From contig JAYWCL010000106.1 of the NCBI GenBank assembly GCA_043780595.1, positions 30,701 through 94,700 on the forward strand: DNA of 64,000 bases, given 5' to 3'. A program made the position numbers and the translations under genes. This DNA is from Limnoglobus sp043780595 (GTDB lineage Bacteria > Planctomycetota > Planctomycetia > Gemmatales > Gemmataceae). Shown one piece after another: positions 8,107-17,422 of this stretch. Within the stretch, counting starts at the first letter, position 1; each line of letters begins with the position of its first letter. The notes under the pieces are model-generated. The model did no database searches. It saw nothing but the letters and a program-made list of their open reading frames with translations, and was not told the origin of the DNA.

Positions 8107-10383
8107 TTAGCGCCGCGTAGGCTTTGCGTAGCGATCCAGGAAATCGGCGACCATTAGCTGGAAGTCGGTGAGCGCGGCGGTGGAAACTGCAACTGGAATC
8201 GGGCTGTCGGCGAATGCGGGGGTGCGAACCGTCGTGGCGATGCTCGTCGTGAAGAGCAGTGACACCCCGATGACACTCCCACTATCGGAGGCATCGTTGT
8301 CGGTCACTTTTAGCGTCCACGTGCCGCGGGCATTCGCGCCGTGGAAAATACTCAACGCCGATTCGGGGCGGTAACTGCCGGTGAACGGCGCGGTGCCCGT
8401 CTCGATTGCTGTCGTTGCACCGTCGTCGAATGTCGTCTCGCGGAAGCCCTGACCACCGGCACCGCGACGGTTCACCAGTGTCACAACTTGCCCGGCGGGG
8501 CCGATGAGTTCGACGCGCACATCGCCCATGAACGTATGAAAGAGATTCAGCCGCACATCGAGATCGGCAATCGTCGCATCGCGCGTCACGACGATCGGAA
8601 TCGACACGCTGCCGAGGTCGGGAATCGCTACCGGCAGGTTCGCCGCCGTGGTCGTGAACGTCGTCGCCGTCGCGCTCGCACCGAGCGTTTCGCTGGTCGT
8701 GTAGCGGTCGGCGGGTTCGCCGTTGATGCCGTTGCGGTTTTGATCCATCCGGTGTGCGGCCATGTCGAACAAGTCCGGGCCGACGGAGAACGTGTAACTT
8801 CCCGGCGTCGTTTGCGCATCGAAGGTCGCGTCGAACTGCGTGTCGTTCGTGCCTGCAACGGCGGTGATGGCACGGATCGCAATCGTGCCGCCCGGCCCGG
8901 TCAGCGAGGCATCCGATGGCGTAATCGTCGCCGCGTTGATCCGCGTATTGAAGGTGAATCGCACGCGGTCGTAACTGCTCGGGACCGTTCCGGAGAACAG
9001 CGACGAAATCACCTGCGGGCCACTAACGGGAGCGGGAACCACCGGCGGCGGCGCGGGCGGCACGACCACCGGCGGTGGCACGGTCGCGGGTGGCGGGACA
9101 ATCACCGGCGGTGGTGACACCGCGACGGCATCGAGCGCTTTGGCCACGTTCAGCCGCCCGCCCGTCGTCGTCTTTCCGGCCATACTCGCGATCGGATCGA
9201 CCGATGAACGCAGCTTCGCTAACACTTGCTGGTAAGTCCAACTTGGGTTTTGATCCCAGATCAACGCGATCGCACCGGCGACGAATGGCGTCGAGATCGA
9301 GGTGCCCGTCAGGATGCCGTAGCGGTCGTTCGGCAACGTACTCAGGATGCTCACGCCAGGTGCCGAGAGGGTCACGGTATTCGCGCCGATGTTGCTGAAA
9401 CTCGCCAATTTATCCGAGGAATCCGACGCCGCCACGGTGACGATGTTCGGCAAACTGGTGATGTACGAACCGGGGTAGAACGGTCGCACGTCGTTGTTCG
9501 AGCCGTCGTTCCCCGCCGCTGCCACGAAGATTAAACCGGCGGCTCCGGCGCGCTGGATCGCCGCTGACAGCGTGCTGTCAATATCGCCGCCGCCCCAACT
9601 CGCGTTCGCCACTTTCGCGCCATGACGGACCGCAAAATCGAGCGCGCGTACGGCATTGCTGGTGAAGCCCGTACCGTCGGCGGCAATGAACTTCAGCGGC
9701 ATGATCCGCGTGTTCGGGTTCACACCGGAGATGCCGATGCCGTTGTTGCCGACCGCGCCGATGATGCCCGCGATATGCGTGCCGTGCGAATCGTCGTCCA
9801 TCGGGTCGCTGTCGTTATTCGCAAAATCGTAGCCGTAAACGTCGTCGATGAATCCATCGCGATCGTCGTCGAGGCCATTGCCCGCGATCTCGCCGGGGTT
9901 CACCCAGATGTTCGCGGCGAGGTCCGGGTGCCGATAATCGACGCCGGTGTCGATCACGGCCACGATGGTGTTTCGCGTCCCCGTCTGACGGTTCCACGCG
10001 GTCGCTGCACCGATATTGACGAGGCCCGATTGCGCGGGAAGCGAGGGATCGTTGAAGGCCCGATTGAGTTTCACGATGCGATCCGGTGCCGCCGAAACCA
10101 CATCGGGCTGCGCCGCATAGAACGCCGCCACCGCATCGACATTCGCGTTCGCCGATAAATCGACCGCGTAAATATCGAAGCCGAGCGGCACGACATGTTC
10201 CGCAAACGGCGCGAACTTCGCGGTGGCGATGGTCCCCGGAGTGAGCGCAACGAGCACGCGGGCCGGTGCATAATTATTCGTAGAAACGAACCCCGGCACC
10301 ACCGCCGACATCACGGAGCGATCTTCCAGTTGTTCCGCATGTAGCGAAACGCGCAATCGCGCCGGGCGAATCGGTTCGCGCAT
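8107..10383 (-). CDS. Secreted subtilisin-like (S8) protease with C-terminal P-domain
   Basis: About 758 residues. The N-terminus has the planctomycete pattern RLRVSLHAEQLEDRSVMSA instead of a classical signal peptide. An S8 catalytic domain follows, with Asp145 (AVIDTGVD), His200 (DDSHGTHIAG), oxyanion Asn292 (AAAGNDGS) and Ser362 (LTGTSISTPFVAG). A Pro/Val-rich linker (about 478-525) leads to a beta-sandwich module and a proprotein-convertase P-domain (FHTFMGDVRVELIGP to GTWTLKVTDNDASDSG). All catalytic residues are present, so it is probably an active extracellular protease. ATG 10383 is chosen because it starts directly at the LEDR-type N-terminus; 66 extra upstream codons do not look protein-like. 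Confidence 0.9.
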   Translation of the reverse strand: MREPIRPARLRVSLHAEQLEDRSVMSAVVPGFVSTNNYAPARVLVALTPGTIATAKFAPFAEHVVPLGFDIYAVDLSANANVDAVAAFYAAQPDVVSAAPDRIVKLNRAFNDPSLPAQSGLVNIGAATAWNRQTGTRNTIVAVIDTGVDYRHPDLAANIWVNPGEIAGNGLDDDRDGFIDDVYGYDFANNDSDPMDDDSHGTHIAGIIGAVGNNGIGISGVNPNTRIMPLKFIAADGTGFTSNAVRALDFAVRHGAKVANASWGGGDIDSTLSAAIQRAGAAGLIFVAAAGNDGSNNDVRPFYPGSYITSLPNIVTVAASDSSDKLASFSNIGANTVTLSAPGVSILSTLPNDRYGILTGTSISTPFVAGAIALIWDQNPSWTYQQVLAKLRSSVDPIASMAGKTTTGGRLNVAKALDAVAVSPPPVIVPPPATVPPPVVVPPAPPPVVPAPVSGPQVISSLFSGTVPSSYDRVRFTFNTRINAATITPSDASLTGPGGTIAIRAITAVAGTNDTQFDATFDAQTTPGSYTFSVGPDLFDMAAHRMDQNRNGINGEPADRYTTSETLGASATATTFTTTAANLPVAIPDLGSVSIPIVVTRDATIADLDVRLNLFHTFMGDVRVELIGPAGQVVTLVNRRGAGGQGFRETTFDDGATTAIETGTAPFTGSYRPESALSIFHGANARGTWTLKVTDNDASDSGSVIGVSLLFTTSIATTVRTPAFADSPIPVAVSTAALTDFQLMVADFLDRYAKPTRR

Positions 10384-10665
10384 GTCTAACCCCTGTGCTC
10401 GTGGTGCCGATCGGCGAAGGTCGTCTCGTTGCGTCAGTCGATGGGATTTTATCTGCGAAGCTGTGCGGCCCGAAGGCAGAGATTTGTAGTTTTTACCGAT
10501 GCGCAACCGCCGCGCGCGAAGCTGTAGCGATTGCGAGAATTCTGACACGGCGACAATAGTCGGAGTCTTCGTGCGACCCAAATTGATCTGAAGTTGCAGA
10601 ACTGCAACACCACGGCATTTGCGGGGTAATATCTATCTATTGAAACAGTATATGATGGTGGCTGG

Positions 10666-10693
10666 ATCAGTGGGCTTACACCCACCGCTCGCC
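10666..10693 (+). repeat. REP-like 28-nt element, third copy
   Basis: Same 28-nt length and same orientation as 166-193, with 24 of 28 positions identical. The four differences fall in the hairpin arms and compensate each other: GTGGG-CTTACA-CCCAC here against GGGTG-CTTACA-CACCC there. The ATCAG start, CTTACA loop and GCTCGCC tail are identical. Conserved pairing with changed bases argues for a structured element. Confidence 0.65.
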
Positions 10694-10824
10694 AAGAGTT
10701 GAATGCGGACGCGATGTTTCGCTCACCGAATCGCACCACCCACGCGAATTCCGAAAAGTCAAAAAAACGCAGGCGATTTGACGTAACGCGGAATTCGTGT
10801 CGTGCACGGAGTGACGCAAAAGTG

Positions 10825-10905
10825 TCGCGAAATGACACAGAATTGTCGCATCCGGTCGATTTTGTGTCGATGTTGGTCGATTTTCGGTCGCATTCGGTCG
10901 ATTTT
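10825..10905. repeat. Helically phased TCG repeats (GGTCGATTTT, 21-bp period)
   Basis: GGTCGATTTT occurs at 10854, 10875 and 10896, exactly 21 bp apart. TCG also occurs between them, giving TCG starts at 10846, 10856, 10867, 10877, 10888 and 10898, a 10-11 bp spacing that matches one DNA helical turn; another TCG is at 10825. This could be an array of protein-binding sites on one face of the helix. On the minus strand one frame would encode a heptad-like KSTxxDx repeat, an alternative explanation. Confidence 0.5.
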
Positions 10906-11040
10906 TGACCAGTCGTTTCGGCTGATGTGTAATCGAGGGATTCGACATAAGCCCCGACAGGATGACAGGATAACGCAAAAACCCTCGAAATGGATCGGCG
11001 AAAGCCGATCAAAAAGTGGCCTCTTGAGACGAAAAAATAC

Positions 11041-11060
11041 CCCAAAAACCAGTTTTTGGG
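11041..11060. terminator. Possible hairpin terminator
   Basis: CCCAAAAA (11041-11048) and TTTTTGGG (11053-11060) can pair around a four-base loop. The A and T runs lie inside the stem and no clear U-tract follows, so terminator function for the minus-strand gene ending at 11105 is only possible. It sits about 45 nt past that stop codon, a suitable place. Confidence 0.35.
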
Positions 11061-11104
11061 CCTCCGCAATTGTGACTTACGTCGATTGTGAGAGCCAAAA
11101 AACG

Positions 11105-11536
11105 TCACTTCTGAATCATGTTCACCACCAGCAGTGCCAGCCCGACGACGGCGAGCAGCAGGCTGCCGAGGATGATCGTTCGCAGGAGCGAATACATGCT
11201 GTGCAGCTTGCCGAGTGCCTTCATGAGGTGCCAGACGTCTTCGTTCTTGGTTTCGACGACTTTGCGAAACGCATTCGCGGAACCGCCCGTCCAGAAGCCG
11301 ATCGACAGGCAGAGCAACATCGCCGCCGCCAGCCCCACCGTCGGTGCGTAGCCAGCGTGGCTTTGCAGTGCAGTCACCAGTTGCAACGCGAAGAAAATCG
11401 TAAACGCCAACCCGAGCAGCAACATCAACGAGGCGAGCGCCTTCATCGAATCGGCCAGCCCGCTAATCGTGCGGTTGTGCTCCTCGGTGAACTCGAATTG
11501 CTGCGATTTGAACTCCGGCGTCGGTTCGGTAGCCAT
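11105..11536 (-). CDS. Small membrane protein with three predicted transmembrane segments
   Basis: 143 residues. A charged N-terminus (EFKSQQFEFTEEHNRTI) precedes three hydrophobic segments: ALASLMLLLGLAFTIFFALQ, VGLAAAMLLCLSIGFWT and ILGSLLLAVVGLALLVVNM. A polar loop with NAFRKVVETKNEDVWHLMKAL lies between the second and third. It has no motif I recognise. ATG 11536 is preceded by AAAGG. It lies 48 nt downstream of metH on the same strand and may be co-transcribed, which says little about its role. Confidence 0.75.
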   Translation of the reverse strand: MATEPTPEFKSQQFEFTEEHNRTISGLADSMKALASLMLLLGLAFTIFFALQLVTALQSHAGYAPTVGLAAAMLLCLSIGFWTGGSANAFRKVVETKNEDVWHLMKALGKLHSMYSLLRTIILGSLLLAVVGLALLVVNMIQK

Positions 11537-11584
11537 GGGGTGCCTTTCGAATAGTGAACGTCACTGAGTTGTTTTTATGCAACG

Positions 11585-14500
11585 TTACTCGAATTCCACC
11601 TCGCCGCCGCGCTTCACGTTGAAGTACTTCGCGTTCGGGTGGTGGAAAACGATTGCGGTCGTCGACTGCTCGGGTTCGAGTAGGAATTGCTCGGTGAGCG
11701 TGATGCCGACTTGCGTCGGGTCGATCAACTCGAACAGGCCGGTTTGATCTTCGAGGCGCGGGCAGGCGGGGTAACCGAAGGCGAAGCGGCGGCCGCGATA
11801 GTGCCCCTTGAACAGCTTCTCGATCGTCGGGCTGTCTTTGCCGCCGATGCCCCATTCGGCCCGCAGGTGCTTGTGGAAATACTCCGCGAACGCCTCGGCG
11901 GACTCGACACCGAGGCCATGCAAGAACAGATAATCCTGGTACTTGTTCTCGGCACGCAGCTCGTTGCACGCGACGGTCACTTCGTGGCCCACAGTCACCG
12001 CCATCATGCCGATGTAGTCGATCGGCTTGCCGTCGACGGCGGCTTCGACGTAATCGCTGAGGCAGAGGAAGTCGCCGAAATCTTGCCGCGGGAAGGTGAA
12101 CGTCTGCAACACGGTGGCGCGGTCTGGGCCGTACACGGTCAGCGTTTGGCCGTCGGCACTCGCGGGGAAGAAGCCGTAACTGGCCTGCGGTTGAAGCACA
12201 TTTCGCTCGATGCACATCGCTTTCAGGCGTGCGAGTGCGGGGCGAGCGGTCGCGTCGATCTGGGCCGCGTACGTCTTCGGGTCGACGCCGCCTTTCACGA
12301 ATCCCCACTGCGAACTGAACAGCGTCCGCTCGTTGATGTACGGGAACACGTCTTCGATTTTAGCGGAGAATGTGCGAGTGCCGAGGAACGGCGGCGTCGG
12401 AATGTCGGGCGACTTCGGCAAGTTCGGGGCACGCTTCGGCAAGTCGGGCCGCACCGTGACCGTCGTCGCTTTGGGGAACGAATCGGGACCGTCGAGAACG
12501 GCAGTCGTCGCGATGCCGCGCTGGTTCTTTTCGGCTCCCTTGATCGCGCCGCGAAGTGCCGCGCTACCGACGCTGGCGATCTTCTTGCGTGCGACGAGTT
12601 CGTCCATGATGCGTAAGCCGGCGAAGGCGTCTTCACCGTAATAGACGTTGCCGTGATAGACGCGCGTCAGGTCTTCTTCGACGTAGCGACGGTTGAGCGC
12701 GGCCCCGCCGAGAATCACGGGCGGGTTCAACCCGCGATCGTTCAGCGTAATCAGGTCTTCCTTCATGATGACGGTCGATTTCACGAGCAAACCGCTCATG
12801 CCGATGGCGTCTGCGCCGGTCTTCACGTACTCGGAAATCATCGCATCGACGGGCTGCTTGATGCCGAGGTTGTAAACCTTGTAACCGTTGTTGGTGAGGA
12901 TGATGTCGACGAGGTTTTTGCCGATGTCGTGGACGTCGCCCTTCACCGTGGCGAGGACGATCTTGCCCTTTTCTTGACCCTCGGCCTTCTCCATGAACTG
13001 CTCGAGGTACGCCACCGAAGCCTTCATCACCTCGGCCGATTGCAGCACGAACGGCAGTTGCATCTGCCCGCTGCCGAACAGTTCGCCGACGACTTTCATG
13101 CCGCCCAACAGGATATCATTGATGATTTGCAACGGCGTGTAGCGAGTCCGCGCATCGTCGAGGTCGGCGATGAGCGTTTCGCGGCGACCCTGGATGATCG
13201 CTTGTTCGAGGCGCTCTTCGATGGTGTCGCCGAGTGGCCGTGCGGCGCGCTTTTCGCCTTTTTTATCGGCGTAATGCTCGATAATCATCTGCAACGGGTC
13301 TTCGATACATTCGCCGGCGGCGTTGAAGACGCGCTCGTCGAAGAACAATCGGCGCGCGAGTTCTTTGCCCTCGGCGTCGATGTTGTTCAGCGGCATAATC
13401 TTGGCGGCGTGCAGAATCGCGGAGTCGAGGCCGTACTCCATCGCGTAGTGCAAATAGACCGAGTTCAGCACCTGTCGCGTGTACGGCGCGAGGCCGAACG
13501 AGCAGTTGCTGAGGCCGACGTGCGTGAGGCAGCCCGGCAGGCGTTGCTTGATCAGCCGGATCGCCTCGAAGGTCGCGATGGCGCTCTTGCGAGTTTGCTC
13601 CTGGCCCGTGCTAACGGGAAACACGAGCGGATCGAACATCAAGTCCGATGGCGGAATCTTGTACTCGTGGACGACGATGTCGTAGATGCGCTGTGCGACT
13701 TCAAACTTCCACTCGGCGGTGTCGGCTTGGCCCTTTTCGTCGATCGTCAGCGCGACTAACCCGGCCCCGTACTTCTTCGCGAGCTTCGTCTTCGGGTCGA
13801 GTGTCTTGCGGCCATCTTCGAGGTTGATGCTGTTGATGATCGTCTTGCCCGAACACAACTTCAGCGCGGCTTCGATGACGAGATTTTCGGTGCTGTCGAG
13901 CATCATCGGTTTCGTCAGCACGGCGTTGTATCGCTTGATGACTTCTTTCATGTCGCGAACGCCATCGCGGCCGACGTAATCGACGCAGACATCGAGCAAG
14001 TGAACGCCTTCGCGCTCTTGTTCCTGTGCCATCGAGGTGAGGCCGTTCCAGTCTTCTTTCTCCAGAAGCTGCTTGAACTTCTTCGAACCGTTGGTGTTCG
14101 TACGCTCGCCGACGAGCAACGGGCGCGGTTCGACGAACAGATCTTGCGAGGCTTGCAAACTCGAAACCATCGGCAGGTAGACGGGGTTGCGAACGGCGGG
14201 CTTCTTGCCGTAAAGCCGCTTCGCCACGGCGGCGAGGTGCTGGCTCGTCGTGCCGCAACAGCCGCCGATAATGTTGACGCCGAAATCGACGACGAAGCGT
14301 TCGAGCCACGTTGCGAGGCCGTCCGGGTCGAGCGGGAAGTACGTTTCGCCGTTGCGGTTCTCGGGCAGTCCCGCGTTCGGCAACACACTCAGTTTCTTCT
14401 TACTGTGGCGGCTCAGCCCCTTGATGCTGTCGAGCATCAGGTCCGGGCCGACGCCGCAATTCATGCCGATGACGTCGATCTCGTCGAGCGGTTCGAGTGC

Positions 14501-15166
14501 GACGAGTGCCGTGGCGATGTCCGTACCGGGAAGCATCTTCTGGCGGGCGTCGATGATCGTCAGTTGCACCATCAGCGGGATCTTGACGCCCGCTTTTTTC
14601 ATCTCTTCGATGGCCGTGATCGCCACAATCTTCGCTTGCAAAATGTCGAAGCACGTTTCGATGAGGATGGCATCGACGCGCTCGTCGATCATGGCGCGAA
14701 TTTGCGGGCGGTAGGCGTCGGCCATCGTGTCGAAGTCGACGTAAATCGCGGGGTCGGTCAGCGACGGCATCTTCGTACCCGGCCCGATACTGCCGACGAC
14801 GAACCGCGGGCGTTCCTTCGTGGTGAACCGCGCCGCGACTTCTTTCGCAAGGCGAATGTTCAGCCGGTTGATTTCATCGAGTTGCGGATTCAGGTCGAAC
14901 TCGCCGAGACCGATCGCGTTCGCGTTGAACGTATTCGTCTCGACCGCATCGCAGCCGGCGGCGAAGAATTCGGCGTGAATTTCGCGGATCCAGTCCGGGT
15001 GCGTGTAGATGAGCGCGTCCGACAGGTTCATCAACGATTTGCCGTTCGGCGCGTAGCCCCAATCTTTATCGGTCGGTTTATATTTATGCAGGCTCGTACC
15101 CATGCCGCCATCGAGGATCAACACGCGCTCTTCGGTCAGCTTCAAAAACGGCGATTCATTCGACAT
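11585..15166 (-). CDS. metH: Cobalamin-dependent methionine synthase
   Basis: About 1,193 residues, full length for MetH, which transfers a methyl group from 5-methyltetrahydrofolate to homocysteine via cobalamin. All four modules are visible in order. The homocysteine-binding barrel has zinc Cys in GMNCGVGP and GGCCGTT. The pterin-binding domain begins LLVGERTNTNGSKKFKQL. The B12 domain has DVHDIGKN (Asp-x-His-x-x-Gly, axial His) and SGLLVKST. The C-terminal AdoMet-reactivation domain has RFAFGYPACP. ATG 15166 has GGAG 9 nt upstream; an ATG five codons earlier is the alternative. No cobalamin riboswitch was recognised in the 297 bp before the divergent neighbour. Confidence 0.97.
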   Translation of the reverse strand: MSNESPFLKLTEERVLILDGGMGTSLHKYKPTDKDWGYAPNGKSLMNLSDALIYTHPDWIREIHAEFFAAGCDAVETNTFNANAIGLGEFDLNPQLDEINRLNIRLAKEVAARFTTKERPRFVVGSIGPGTKMPSLTDPAIYVDFDTMADAYRPQIRAMIDERVDAILIETCFDILQAKIVAITAIEEMKKAGVKIPLMVQLTIIDARQKMLPGTDIATALVALEPLDEIDVIGMNCGVGPDLMLDSIKGLSRHSKKKLSVLPNAGLPENRNGETYFPLDPDGLATWLERFVVDFGVNIIGGCCGTTSQHLAAVAKRLYGKKPAVRNPVYLPMVSSLQASQDLFVEPRPLLVGERTNTNGSKKFKQLLEKEDWNGLTSMAQEQEREGVHLLDVCVDYVGRDGVRDMKEVIKRYNAVLTKPMMLDSTENLVIEAALKLCSGKTIINSINLEDGRKTLDPKTKLAKKYGAGLVALTIDEKGQADTAEWKFEVAQRIYDIVVHEYKIPPSDLMFDPLVFPVSTGQEQTRKSAIATFEAIRLIKQRLPGCLTHVGLSNCSFGLAPYTRQVLNSVYLHYAMEYGLDSAILHAAKIMPLNNIDAEGKELARRLFFDERVFNAAGECIEDPLQMIIEHYADKKGEKRAARPLGDTIEERLEQAIIQGRRETLIADLDDARTRYTPLQIINDILLGGMKVVGELFGSGQMQLPFVLQSAEVMKASVAYLEQFMEKAEGQEKGKIVLATVKGDVHDIGKNLVDIILTNNGYKVYNLGIKQPVDAMISEYVKTGADAIGMSGLLVKSTVIMKEDLITLNDRGLNPPVILGGAALNRRYVEEDLTRVYHGNVYYGEDAFAGLRIMDELVARKKIASVGSAALRGAIKGAEKNQRGIATTAVLDGPDSFPKATTVTVRPDLPKRAPNLPKSPDIPTPPFLGTRTFSAKIEDVFPYINERTLFSSQWGFVKGGVDPKTYAAQIDATARPALARLKAMCIERNVLQPQASYGFFPASADGQTLTVYGPDRATVLQTFTFPRQDFGDFLCLSDYVEAAVDGKPIDYIGMMAVTVGHEVTVACNELRAENKYQDYLFLHGLGVESAEAFAEYFHKHLRAEWGIGGKDSPTIEKLFKGHYRGRRFAFGYPACPRLEDQTGLFELIDPTQVGITLTEQFLLEPEQSTTAIVFHHPNAKYFNVKRGGEVEFE

Positions 15167-15463
15167 CGGTCGGTACTCCATGACCCGTTCGCTTTCACTT
15201 CGGCAAGATAGAGTGATTGTAGAAGGGAAACTAGCCGAACCGTACGTGTTCGCGCTCGGTTGCGGTTTCGCCGCGTGGAGGTGCGAATCTTCGTTCCAAA
15301 AAAACGCCTACTCTTCGCTTCGTAGAGGGGTTTCGACGCAGTTTCATTGCGGCTTTCCCGCTACCAGACTTGCATTCTCGAACCGGACTCCGAACAATGT
15401 TTGTAATGCGAACCCGAAAGACGGGACATTGTCTACTTTGATGACTGACGAAAGGAACCGTCG

Positions 15464-16213
15464 ATGAGCAACTCGTACAGCACCCTCTGCGATGATTTCG
15501 GCACCTCGACGTATCTAATGTCGAAGATCGAGATGCCGACGAGTCGCGAGACGGTCTTGCACTTTTTCGAGGCGATTCAGAAGACGTATCCGTCGATGAC
15601 CGACTTCGAGAAGCGCGACAACGGCGAGTTTGCACTCGAGGAAGACCGCGAAACCGGTGCGTACCGCTGGTCGTCGCTCGATACTCGCCGCTTGTGCGCC
15701 GGTTACGTGAACCCGCCCGCGATGGACGATGCCGACGAACACAACGAAAAAGTCTTGGAGATGGCGGCGTACCACCTCGACCTCGGGAACTTGCAAACCG
15801 AAGCGATGGACGTGCTGTATTACTTCGATTTCCTGTACCAAGGCAATCACGATGAGGTCGTAGCCGAGGCACTCGCGGCGAACACGCCGTTCGAGAGCCT
15901 GACGCAAATCCCCGGTGGCCGCGTGTTGTCGTTCCAGCCCACGATGCTGATGGCACTCGACGAAGCCTGCCAGTTGCAAGGCCGCCTCAGCATCGAAACC
16001 CGCACGAGTGCGTATCAGGTTCGCACGGGTAACTATCCCGAAACGCCGATCTCGGTGTACTTCACAGTGCGGCAGTTCTGGGGCAAACAGCCATTTAAGT
16101 CATTCGTCGATTCGTACCGCAATCAGCGCCGCGTACTCGATGAAATCGTCGGCCAGTACGTCGTGCCGAACGTGATTCAACCGCTGCAAAAAGTCATCGG
16201 CGCGAAGCAGTAA
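15464..16213 (+). CDS. Conserved hypothetical protein, 249 residues
   Basis: A soluble, acidic protein without signal peptide, membrane segment or a motif I recognise. Notable stretches are TVLHFFEAIQKTYPSMTDF, AYRWSSLDTRRLCAGYVNPP, EMAAYHLDLGNLQTEAMDVLY and a C-terminal helix (FVDSYRNQRRVLDEIVGQY). ATG 15464 has AAAGGA about 8 nt upstream. It is divergent from metH and its stop codon directly abuts that of the convergent esterase gene, with no spare base. Good codon use and a clear ribosome binding site support a real gene. The function is unknown. Confidence 0.75.
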   Translation: MSNSYSTLCDDFGTSTYLMSKIEMPTSRETVLHFFEAIQKTYPSMTDFEKRDNGEFALEEDRETGAYRWSSLDTRRLCAGYVNPPAMDDADEHNEKVLEMAAYHLDLGNLQTEAMDVLYYFDFLYQGNHDEVVAEALAANTPFESLTQIPGGRVLSFQPTMLMALDEACQLQGRLSIETRTSAYQVRTGNYPETPISVYFTVRQFWGKQPFKSFVDSYRNQRRVLDEIVGQYVVPNVIQPLQKVIGAKQ

Positions 16214-17245
16214 TTACTTCGTGGACGTAAGCAGCGCCTTCATCGCTTCACCCAACGCATCCCCGACGAGGAAGTACGTTTCGGCATTGCCGAACTCGTG
16301 GTGTCCGTGTCCGGGATGAGGAGATTCTTTGGCGGGGCGGACGAAGTTGCGCGTCTCGACGAACTGTACCGTACCCTTAAACTCGGGTCGTTTCGCGGTC
16401 GCGGCCTGTGCGTTTCGGAGCGTCGTCCACGCGCCCGGCGCTTCCACCCATGGGCCGGTCAGTTCGCCGATCACAACTGGTAGGTTCGGAACTTTCAGAT
16501 CCTTGCGGACGTCGTTTATTAAGTTCGTCAGGTTCTGCTCGTACTCCGGCACTGCATTCTTGGGGTCGACGCCATCGTTCCAGCCGTGATACCAAACGAA
16601 TCCTGCCAATTCGTAGCCTCGGTCGCCGTACGTGGGAAAGTCTTTCTGGAGGTCGGCGAGCGCCGTGCGAACCTCCGCCAACATCTTCGTGTAATACGGG
16701 CCGACTTGCCCGCCCGAACTCGGCGGGCGGAAATCTTTGTAAAGGCTCTTACCACCCCACGCGGTTTTGACGAGCAAAACTTGGTTGTCCAGATGGTTCC
16801 CGAGCACGTGTCCGAACTGCAATTCGGGTCCGAAGTGATGTTTGTCGCCGTAGACGCTGAAGCCCATGGTCAGCGGCCCGACGAGGAGCGGAGCCTTTTC
16901 CCGCTGGTATCGCACCCACACATCATCCCGGACCGCCCACTCGCCTTTCGCAGTCCGAAGGTGCTCGACCCGTTTCGCTTTGGTCGGATCTTTGAGCAGA
17001 GCGTTTAACGTGCCGATGCCGTTGTTGTAATCTTTACCATCGAGGTCCGATACGGCTTGCCCTTCCATGTTCGACTGGCCAGCCAGGATAAACACCTTCA
17101 CCGGCTTCGGGGCATCCGCCGCAACGGCCGTCCCCACAACCAGAAGCAACAAACTGAACGCAGTGCGAATGATGGCAAATCCTCCAGGTAGAACGATGTT
17201 TGTGGATGCTCGAAGTATAGTTGGTCGAGAGGAAATTAACTCCAA
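16214..17245 (-). CDS. Secreted SASA-family carbohydrate esterase
   Basis: 343 residues from the first ATG. The SASA/SGNH hydrolase signature is clear: FILAGQSNMEG with the nucleophile Ser, then VKTAWGGKSL, FVWYHGWNDG and the C-terminal HPGHGHHEFGNAE region that should carry the catalytic His. Relatives act on acetylated sugars such as sialic acid or xylan; which substrate applies here is unknown. The signal peptide (IRTAFSLLLLVVGTAVAADAP) begins about 25 residues inside the frame. A strong GGAGGA (17180-17185) lies just before ATC and ATT codons at 17173 and 17170, with no ATG, GTG or TTG at the expected place. The true start may therefore be a non-standard codon. Confidence 0.85.
   Translation of the reverse strand: MELISSRPTILRASTNIVLPGGFAIIRTAFSLLLLVVGTAVAADAPKPVKVFILAGQSNMEGQAVSDLDGKDYNNGIGTLNALLKDPTKAKRVEHLRTAKGEWAVRDDVWVRYQREKAPLLVGPLTMGFSVYGDKHHFGPELQFGHVLGNHLDNQVLLVKTAWGGKSLYKDFRPPSSGGQVGPYYTKMLAEVRTALADLQKDFPTYGDRGYELAGFVWYHGWNDGVDPKNAVPEYEQNLTNLINDVRKDLKVPNLPVVIGELTGPWVEAPGAWTTLRNAQAATAKRPEFKGTVQFVETRNFVRPAKESPHPGHGHHEFGNAETYFLVGDALGEAMKALLTSTK
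17180..17185 (-). promoter_or_regulatory. Ribosome binding site pointing to a non-AUG start
   Basis: GGAGGA on the minus strand lies 6 nt before an in-frame ATC and 9 nt before an in-frame ATT. Either would start the esterase exactly at its signal peptide. The nearest ATG in frame (17245) lies far upstream of this Shine-Dalgarno sequence. Confidence 0.4.
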
Positions 17246-17422
17246 GAAAAGTGAACGACACGACTAACAGCCGACAGCCTCGACTTCTCAACCCACCGGG
17301 CTATCGAGTGGCGAGTTACCGATCACTCGGGGAAGTTTCTGGCGTGGCGTCAGCACCCCACCGCGACCCAACCCGCTCGCCGACGATCAGCCGTCCATGC
17401 AAATCCTTTTATGTACGTCGCG

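Larger units (their letters stand above)
10384..11104. other. Long AT-richer intergenic region
   Basis: About 720 bp without a credible gene. It holds the promoter side of the S8 protease gene, a REP-like element (10666-10693), a block of 21-bp-period repeats (10825-10905) and an A/T-rich hairpin (11041-11060). A minus-strand frame covering 10449-11108 has no recognisable domain and looks like chance. Confidence 0.6.

Noticed and set aside
10449..11108. Minus-strand open frame of 219 codons
   Set aside because: No family signature, low-complexity repeats and unusual composition; better explained as non-coding DNA with 21-bp repeats, though the heptad coding option is noted.
15167..15463. Cobalamin riboswitch upstream of metH
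   Set aside because: I looked for the B12-box and stem pattern and did not recognise one. Absence by eye is not proof.
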